Source of the DNA: Pleurodeles waltl
Taxonomy: Eukaryota; Chordata; Amphibia; Caudata; Salamandridae
Assembly: GCF_031143425.1 (NCBI RefSeq)
Contig: NC_090440.1
Location: 340,879,844-340,943,843, forward strand
Reading direction: 5' to 3'
Length of the DNA: 64,000 nucleotides
Of this stretch, positions 57,216 to 64,000 are shown piece after piece (positions within the stretch are counted from its first letter, which is position 1; each line of letters starts with the position of its first letter). The position numbers and the translations under genes were made by a program. The notes beneath the pieces were generated by a model. It had not been told where the DNA came from. It saw nothing but the letters and a program-made list of their open reading frames with translations, and searched no databases.

Positions 57216-58477
57216 GGAGTCCTGAAAGGAACGAGATTGGCGTGTATCAGTATATCGATATCTTTCAGGCGTTTTCAAATTATCCCTATTCCTGAGATTA
57301 TACCTATTCTGCGGGGTCTCCGGTTGCGGGGACTGTCCCCCATCTTTCTTAGGTGTTTGCTGTTTCTTTTCCCAGCGCTTTTTGGTACCCTCAGGTTGCT
57401 GTTGTTTAGCATTATCTTTATTATTTTTACCCTGTAATTGGGGTTTTTGCGGTCTAGCCCCTAGGCTATCGCGACCAATACTGGAATATGTCTCTGCTAT
57501 TATTCTCGGAAGTTCCCGCTCCTGATTTATCTGCGGAACGTCCCGAAGACGCATTCGCACTGCTAGTGCCACTGCCTCTCCCTTGAGATTACTCAAAATA
57601 ATAGAAGAAACTGCGGCAAAATTGCCCATTAACTGCATGCCCAAATCTAAGGCAGGGGCAGCCCCATATTCATCTTGAATTTGTTTAAGCACTTCCGGTA
57701 AATTAGCTAATGTCGGTGTACCGTGTGCCGTAGTATAGAGCGCGGCAAACACCGTGCCCCAGGTATTACAAAGGTCCACCGGAGGAACCATCCCATACGG
57801 CAAACACATCGTCAAAATTCTATGTTTATCCTGAGGTCCCGTATGGGGAAATACTGCTTCCAGCGTATACATTTTTTGCGCCAGCCAAAATGGAGTCTCC
57901 TCACGCTTAGCCGGTACTTTACCCATAACTGAGTGCACAGTGGCCGGATTAATACCCGGAACCACTGCTTGTGCGTGCCCCGGAGCAGCACGCGCTGCGT
58001 TCGTATTTAGTGTCTGCATTACAAACTGAACTAATCGTCTATATGTAGCCGTTAAGTCTGTATATAAACGACGAACTTCAACCACTGTCAATTGAGCAGC
58101 CGCAGGATGTGGTGTATATGTAGCCAATAAAGGCCAGGTAGGACCTTCATTACTTAGTGGACCTAACCTAACTTGTGCTACTGTGTGTGGGAGGGCGCCA
58201 TCAAGCCAATTATGGTGTTCTTGATAAGATAAAGGTATGCATAAGCCCTGTATTGTCCAGGGACATTCGCAACAATGTATTCGTGAAAAGTGTCTGTACC
58301 CCCATCAACTGCTGGAAATACGACCCAAGAATAAAAAAGTTCTGTTCTATAGGCTGCATGGGCGTCCACCACAAAAGTGACCGGACCCCCTTGAACCATC
58401 AGTCCATGTGCAGTCAGATGTCCTGTGAGCGGTTGTCGCATATTGAGCGCTATATTCACTACATTAGGATTCGCCAT
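57213..58477 (-). pseudogene. gag of the retrovirus-like element, one frameshift
   Basis: An ORF from 58477 (MANPNVVNIALNM) to 58178 continues in another frame from about 58,200 to the TAA at 57213, about 420 residues in all. The capsid-like part includes PFWLAQKMYTLEAVFP and ILTMCLPYG. The C-terminal 90 residues are rich in Gln/Lys/Arg/Asn (NRYNLRNRDNL, YRYTDTRQSRSF). No CX2CX4HX4C zinc knuckle is present anywhere in it. Subfamily not identified. Confidence 0.7.
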
Positions 58478-58690
58478 TTGTAAAAAATAGCACTAGGTCA
58501 GAGAAGGCACACCAATATCGGGGTTTTCCTTTTAAAGTTAAAGCTTGAACAACCAACCACTAAGTAATAGGATGTACCTATCCCGTGGCGGCGTAAATCC
58601 TCAGCCCCACGGACGTCTCCGCTTACGGAACCGAGTAGTCAAAATATATATGAGACCGAGAGAGTCAGCCGGACCTAAATATTAGAGCCA

Positions 58691-58711
58691 GACCGATCGT
58701 TGGCGGCGCCA
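58691..58711 (-). other. primer binding site of the retrovirus-like element
   Basis: On the minus strand TGGCGCCGCCAACGATCGG follows the LTR end (CACGTGACA) directly. It resembles the Lys1,2-tRNA type site (TGGCGCCCAACG) with two extra bases. Confidence 0.6.
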
Positions 58712-59728
58712 TGTCACGTGGGCTCTCATTATCCTAAATGAGACTACTGGATTTCTAGGCAGCAGGATCGATAACGGTGTGGGGGACTGAGTCTGACCCA
58801 CGTGTAAGGAACGCTGTCACCCTAAATCCGGTTTTTGCTCCGGCTAACTAGCAGTGCCTCATTTCTCCCAAGGGAGAAGAGATGATTGGGCAGCCGAGCG
58901 CATGACATCTTTGGAACTTCTCAGGGAAGTCGTGGTCACTCAGATCCGAACCAACTCTCTCATTTCCAGTATGATCTCATATACAAATAACAAAGACAGT
59001 ATAAGTTTTATATAATGTTTTAATAAAAACGACTGTATTTTAGATAATAAGGCATGAGCCTCAATAACCAGAACCATACAACACAGTATGATTGAAATAG
59101 TCACCAGGAGAGTAAAACATAAGAACAAAGCTATCATCGTGTCTACTAGTTTCTACTCTCCCTCTGCTTGATCTTTTTCAAGCACAGCATGTTAAGCTTC
59201 TAACTTGCCTTTCTGAATCACTGGGGAGACATCAGCCCTCATACCTGAGCAGAGGCCTGTGATCTTGGTTCAGCATCTGCAACAAGGCAGTCAGCATCTA
59301 GTTGTGGTTCTCTGGTCGGAATCTCCCTCTTGCGTGTATTGGGACAAGGAAGTGATTTTATAACTAACATGTCAGCGTGATCACAAAATGTCCCTACACG
59401 GGAATGCCAAAGACTAAACTCCTACCACGTCTATCGGCAATGTACCAGACTGTATCCTTGACTGAAGCACAGAGTGAACAGGAATGTGTTATGGAGAACT
59501 CCAGTGCTGAAGTAGGCTAAACAGTGTGATATGAATAAAAAACAAGACCGTAGAACTGGCTATTTGAAAAATAACAGTACGAAGCCTAATAAAAAGCATT
59601 TAGAGCAAAGTGCACAGAGGCTCTAAGCTGCAAGCAAATGAATAAAATACATCCAGGGCAAAGTGCACAAAGGCTTAAAGCCTGAAGCTAATGCGCAAAG
59701 GATACGTAAAACTAACCACACTACAACA
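58712..59728 (-). repeat. 5' LTR of the retrovirus-like element
   Basis: About 1 kb. The inner end is certain because of the primer binding site; the outer end (TGTTGTAG at 59728) is chosen because Gmr1-like LTR text begins there. A TATA-like ATTATATAAAAC lies on the minus strand near 59,000-59,015. The last 65 bp reappear at 54109-54173. Confidence 0.55.
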
Positions 59729-60227
59729 CAGGACATATAAACTATAAAGGTACACGGCCTGCCTTCTCCCCACGCAGCACCCTGCCCTATGGCTTACCTA
59801 GGGCCTACCTTAGGGTGAATTATATGTAGAAAAAGGGGAGTTTAAGACTTGGCAAGTACTTTTAAATGCCAAATCTAATTGGCAGTGAAACAGCACACAC
59901 AGGCCTTGCAATGGCAGGCCTGAGACATGGTTAAGGGACTACATATGTGGGTGGCACAATCAGTGCTGCAGACCCACTAGAAGCATTTAATCTACAGACC
60001 CTGGGCATATGTAGTGCACTTTTACTAGGGACTTATAAGCAAATTAAATAAGCTAATAGGGTATGGGCCAATGTCACCATGTTTTAACGGAGAGGGCTTA
60101 TGCACTTTAGCCCTGGTTAGCAGTGGTAAAGTGTGCAGAGTCCTAAAACCAGCAAAACAGTGTCTAAATTGTTGAGGGAGGCAGGCAAAAAGTTAGGGAC
60201 AACAACCTAAGGCTGTCAGGTCTAACA
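59729..60227 (-). repeat. 3' LTR of element B (first 500 bp)
   Basis: On the minus strand it starts TGTTAGACCTGACAGCC, preceded by a G-rich polypurine tract (GGGGGGGACA). It follows the LTR of element A through the CCTAGGTAAGCCATAGGGCAGGGTG-like region and breaks off at the retrovirus-like element. Confidence 0.75.
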
Positions 60228-60289
60228 TGTGTCCCCCCCAGCTGAAAGTGGGGAGAGTTACCCAACCTCCTGGGAGCTCTCATCGCTAA

Positions 60290-61790
60290 GTTGGAAGTAT
60301 CTGGAGAGACCATCAGCGTTGGTGTGGTCAATCCCTGGGCGATGCTCCACTGTAAAGCCCATCCCCTGTAGGCAAATGGACCACCTCAAGAGTTTAGGAT
60401 TTTCGCCCCTCATCTGCATGAACCATATGATGGGCGTGTGGTCTGTCTAAACCCGGAAGTGAGTCCCAACAGGTATAGTCTGAGCTTCTTCAGTGCCCAG
60501 ACCACAGCAAATGCTTCTCTCTCAATAGCACTGTACCTCTGTTCCTGTGGTAATAGTCATCTGCTAATAAAGACTACTAGTTGGTCTAGGCCCTCCTCAT
60601 TCAGCTGTGCTAGGACCGCCCCTATACCATGCTCTGAAGCGTCTGTCTGCACGATTAATTCTCTGGAGTAGTCAGGTGCCTTGATTACGGGGACGTGCAC
60701 ATGGCTTCCTTCAGGTCATCAAAGGCTTTCTGACAAGGCTCTGTCCAATTCACCAACCTAGGTTGTTTCTTGGATGTCAGTTCTGTTAATGGGGCTACTA
60801 TGGTGCCATATCCCTTAACGAATCTGTGGTAATATCCGGGGAGGCCTAAAAAGGCCCTGACCTCGGTTTGAGTTCTAGGTGGTTACAAGGCCTTGATGGT
60901 TTCAATCTTGGCCTGGAGGGGCTGCACCTTGCCACCACCTACTAGGTGTTCCAAGTACACCACGGAACCCTGCCCAATCTGGCACTCACTGGCCTCGATG
61001 GTTAGGCCTGCCTGTTGCAGGGCCTGAAGCACCTCCTTGAGGTGGAGCAGGTGTTCCTCTCATCTGGAACCATAGACGACAATGTCGTCTAAGTAGGCTG
61101 TGCAGTAGGCATCCTTTCCAGCTGGGACCCCGTTGACCAACTGTTGGAAGGTAGCAGGGCATTTGACAATCCAAAGGGCATTACTCTGAACTGGTAATGG
61201 CCCTCAGGAGTAGAAAAAGCTGATCTCTCATGATCCCCTTTAGTCAAGGTGATCTGCCAGTACCCTAATGTGAGGTCAAAGGTACTAAGGTACTTTGCAG
61301 CGCAAAGCCTGTCTATGAGCTCATCAGCTCGGGGGATGGGGTGAGCATCTGTTTTTGTGACAGAGTTGAGACCCCAATAGTCCATGCAGAACCTATGTTC
61401 TGGCTTGGCACCCGGAACAGCAGCCTTGGGAACCAACACCACTGGGCTGGACCAGGGACTACTGGACTTCTCCATCACCCCAAGAGCCAGCATCTTGGCA
61501 ACTTCAACCTTGATGCTGGACCTCACTTTATCTGACACCCTTTAGATTTTATTCTTTACAGTTAGACAGTCTCCTATATCAATATCGTGGACACACAAGT
61601 GTGTGAGCCCAGGAGTGAGGGAGAACAGGGTAGAGAACTGCTCCAACAACTCGTAGCAGACTTCCCTCTGATCTAGAGTCAGGGAGTCAGAGAGATTAAC
61701 AACCTCCACTGACCCATCACCTTCCTTGGCAGAGAGGAGGTCGGGGAGAGGCTCACTCTCCTCTTCCATGTCCTCATCTGTCACAAGAAG
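60290..61790 (-). pseudogene. reverse transcriptase and RNase H of element B
   Basis: A linker ORF (61793-61542) precedes RT. The RT ORF (61538-61089) has SSSPWSSPVVLVPK, FCMDYWGLNSVTK, STFDLTLGYWQITL and GHYQFRVMPFGLSNA, then shifts frame. YLDD is intact at about 61,097-61,080. RNase H and connection text follow to about 60,290 (MRGENPKLLRWSICLQG, HTNADGLSRYFQ). There are several stops, so it is non-functional as it stands. Confidence 0.85.
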
Positions 61791-61799
61791 CATGCTGAC

Positions 61800-62990
61800 T
61801 TTAGACTTCAGACCTCTTAAAATGAGGCTTCAGTCTGTTGTGGTGGAGAACCCCTTAAGGGGCTTCTGAGGGTCTTAAGGTCCACTAGGTAGGTTTTCGC
61901 TCCTTGACTTCGAATGGGCTAGTCCAGCGGTCCTAGAGAGCCCTAGGCTTTACTGGCTCCATCACCCAAACTTTGTCTGGCCTTCTGTTTATACCATTCC
62001 TTCATCACCTCTTGACTGGCGTCGAGGTTGCTCTTGGCCTGTTTCTAGAAATGCTGCGTCTGGTTTCAGAGGGCCAGCATGTAAATGACCACATCCTGGG
62101 GAGGTTTCGTGGGAGCTTTCTCCCTCCTCTCTTTGACTATACTTAGTGGTCCCCTGACAGGCTGTCCGTTGAGAAGTTCAAAGGGGCTGAACCCACCCCT
62201 TTCTAGGGCACCACCCTGTAAACAGAGAAAAAGGAAAGGCAAGAGGACGTCCCCCTTATGCCTCATGGCCTCAGGCAGGCCAGTGATCATGCCTTTCGGG
62301 GTCTTGTTGAACCTTTCAACAAGCCCATTGGTTTGAGGATGGTAAGGGGTCGTAAACTGGTAGGTTACCCCACACTTATCCCACATGGACTTCATGTACA
62401 CTGACAGGAAGTTTGTGCCTCTGTCAGACACCACCTCCTTTGGGAACCCAACATGGGTAAATATTCCCATTAGAGCCCTGGTCACCACCGGTGCAGTCAC
62501 TGCCCTTAGAGGAATTGCCTCTGGATAGCGGGTGGCATGGTCTACCAAAACCAAGTTAAATCTGTTGTTTAGGGTGGTTTTGGGTTTCAAGGGACCAATG
62601 ATGTTGATGCCCACCTTTACAAAGGGGGTGCCAACAATGGGGAGTTGGATCAATCAGGGGGGCTTTGAGCCTTTCCCCTGTCTTCCCACTAGCTTGGCAG
62701 GTTGGGGGGGTTTGGAGGGCCTACAGAAAATATCTGAGGCTACCAGCATTCGGGGCCAATAAAAGTGGGTGACAAGCCTGGCAAAGGTCTAGTCTTGCCC
62801 CAAATGTCCTACCAGGGGAATGTCATGAGCCAAGCCCAGTAACACTTGGGGACCACCAGCACATGTGCTGCCCCAGCAGCCGGTACCTTAGGCTCACTGT
62901 AGAGGAGATCATTCTCCCAATGTATGAGGTGATTGTCAGAGGCTTCACCTGCTGCTTGGGCTGAGGCCTGTTGCCTCAGACCCTCAAGAG
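61800..62990 (-). pseudogene. integrase of element B
   Basis: The N-terminal part (near 62,820) has the His pair HDIPLVGH; the Cys pair is degraded. The core ORF (62653-62066) has VGINIIGPL, where the first catalytic Asp is expected but Asn is present, VVSDRGTNF (second Asp) and NGLVERFNKT (Glu). A C-terminal segment ends near 61,800. It lies upstream of RT. Confidence 0.85.
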
Positions 62991-63049
62991 TGGGGTACTC
63001 CTTCTGAGCTTTGCAGAATTCCTCCCTGGTTGGCCCACCTTCCACTGCT

Positions 63050-63190
63050 GACACCAGCTGACCCCTGACAGTAGTCATACTGGCTCCTGTGTCCCGCAGA
63101 GTATCCACCCTTTGCCCATTAATGGTGACCCACTGCCTTTACTTGGAAGTGTTGGCAGGCATGTAGGCTTTTAGCTCCATTTCCTTACCT
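63050..63190 (-). pseudogene. aspartic protease of element B
   Basis: Active-site segment TLRDTGASMTTVRGQLVSA is present at about 63,105-63,050, preceded by INGQRV-like text. The DTGA motif is intact. The frame runs on into the integrase N-terminal region. Confidence 0.75.
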
Positions 63191-63249
63191 CCCAGAGATA
63201 CTAGGGACACCTCTATCTGCTCCCCAAAGCTAACTGGGACTGTCTCCCC

Positions 63250-64000
63250 TCCCAGAGCGCTACACTAGCCAACCCAGGTGTCTGCCCTCCAGTGGGGGGC
63301 TGTGCCCTCTTGGAACACTGGGAGTCACCCTTAGAGTGCCCATGCTTGAAGTACTCTAAGCATTTGGGGATCAATTTCCCTTTCTTCTTGTCAAAGAATC
63401 CTGGGCTCTTTTGAGACTCACTCTGGGACTGGGTACCACCAACCCCCTGGGAATTGTTTTAGGGACCTTTTGAGAACTCCTTATTCTTATGTTTTTCTCC
63501 ACCCCTCTTTCTTCTGGTGTGAACTCTGACCGCCTTTGTGGGTGTCCCCTCCAGATACCTTTTTGGACCCTCTGGTGCTAGCCCAGAGGTCTTCCTCCTC
63601 AGCAAGCTTTCTAAGATCAGTCAGCTTACTGTCATCTAGGGGCTGGCGCAACTCTGTACAGCAAACACTCAGCATATGTTCCCTTAGGATCAGATTATAC
63701 AACCCTTTGTAATCATTTACTTTGCTGCCCCGCACCCACCCATTCAGTGCCTTACTGGAAAAATCAAAAAAGTCTACCTAGGTTTGTGTGGAATGTTTGA
63801 TTCTGTCCCTGAACCTCTGATGGTATTTTTCAGGGGGTCAGCCTAAACTTGGCAAGTAAAGCGGTTTTCATGGACGTGTATATGTTTTAATCTACTGAAT
63901 CCAGTGTAAGGAGTGTGTCCCTCCCCACAGCTGGTACATACCACCAGAAGGCCACCCCCCATTGCTCCTCAGAAATCTCATGAGCCCTTAGTGCAACTTC
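63250..64000 (-). pseudogene. gag of element B (SCAN-like capsid), partial
   Basis: An ORF at 63735-63487 carries SKVNDYKGLYNLILREHML and LTDLRKLAEEEDLWASTRG, matching element A and resembling a SCAN domain. A degraded CCHC zinc knuckle (CLEYFKHGHSKGDSQC) lies near 63,325-63,375. The N-terminal part continues beyond the window. Confidence 0.75.

Larger units (their letters stand above)
54109..59728 (-). mobile_element. retrovirus-like LTR element, minus strand, env absent
   Basis: Order on the minus strand is LTR, primer binding site, gag, protease, RT (deleted core), RNase H, integrase, LTR remnant. The 5' LTR is about 58712-59728 (TGTTGTAG to CACGTGACA, right boundary inferred). The 3' LTR is reduced to about 65 bp at 54109-54173, matching 58712-58776. 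No env-like ORF lies between the integrase stop (54179) and the LTR remnant. Affinity is uncertain. The Lys-tRNA-type primer site and a gag without Cys-His boxes recall spuma-like elements, but gag and protease lie in one frame, as in gamma/epsilon types. The element is clearly defective. Confidence 0.75.
59729..64000 (-). mobile_element. Gmr1-like Ty3/gypsy element B, minus strand, cut by window edge
   Basis: Reading on the minus strand from the right edge: gag, protease, integrase, RT, RNase H, polypurine tract, 3' LTR (from 60227 leftwards). The gene order is the same as element A. The 3' LTR is cut at about 59,729 by the retrovirus-like element. The 5' LTR and gag start lie beyond 64,000. 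Confidence 0.87.

Overview
This 64 kb window is eukaryotic, non-coding-rich DNA made almost entirely of nested transposable elements. I see no host gene, no tRNA or rRNA gene and no prokaryotic feature. The content is three large PIF/Harbinger DNA transposons, Gmr1-like Ty3/gypsy elements with long (1.6-2 kb) LTRs, a CR1/L2-like LINE, a retrovirus-like LTR element, hAT debris and several MITEs. I infer a giant vertebrate genome, most likely a salamander/newt such as Pleurodeles. That species guess is inference and was not searched.

Layout. 1-6810 is Harbinger copy 1, cut by the left window edge; it abuts a decayed hAT transposase (6814-8836). 8921-9818 is a non-autonomous Harbinger-like element. 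9822-13649 is AT-rich DNA in which I recognise nothing. 13654-33202 is Gmr1-like element A, with a MITE in its 5' LTR (14130-14676), a LINE in its integrase (about 18790-21582) and Harbinger copy 2 (24623-32961) in its 3' LTR. 33203-35550 has no recognisable repeat. 35554-45655 is a hairpin-rich MITE split by Harbinger copy 3 (35577-45047, inverted). 46862-54107 is a pile of LTR fragments that includes a clean solo LTR (48140-49526). 54109-59728 is a minus-strand retrovirus-like element without env. 59729-64000 is minus-strand Gmr1-like element B, cut by the right edge.

The most interesting system is the Harbinger family. Each copy carries three genes rather than the usual two: a HARBI1-type DDE transposase flanked by two unrelated-looking Myb/SANT-like genes, both on the opposite strand. 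One (called MybA here) is divergent from the transposase and shares its promoter interval. The other (MybB) converges on it. Both Myb proteins have an N-terminal Myb/SANT domain, a Pro/Thr/Ser-rich middle and a predicted coiled coil. In copy 1 the transposase (333 aa) and MybB (400 aa, two exons) are open, and MybA is stopped by one codon. Copies 2 and 3 are broken in all three genes. The transposase has a roughly 99-120 bp intron in copies 2 and 3 that is precisely absent in copy 1.

The Gmr1-like elements show the rare order gag-protease-integrase-RT-RNase H in both copies, with integrase before RT.
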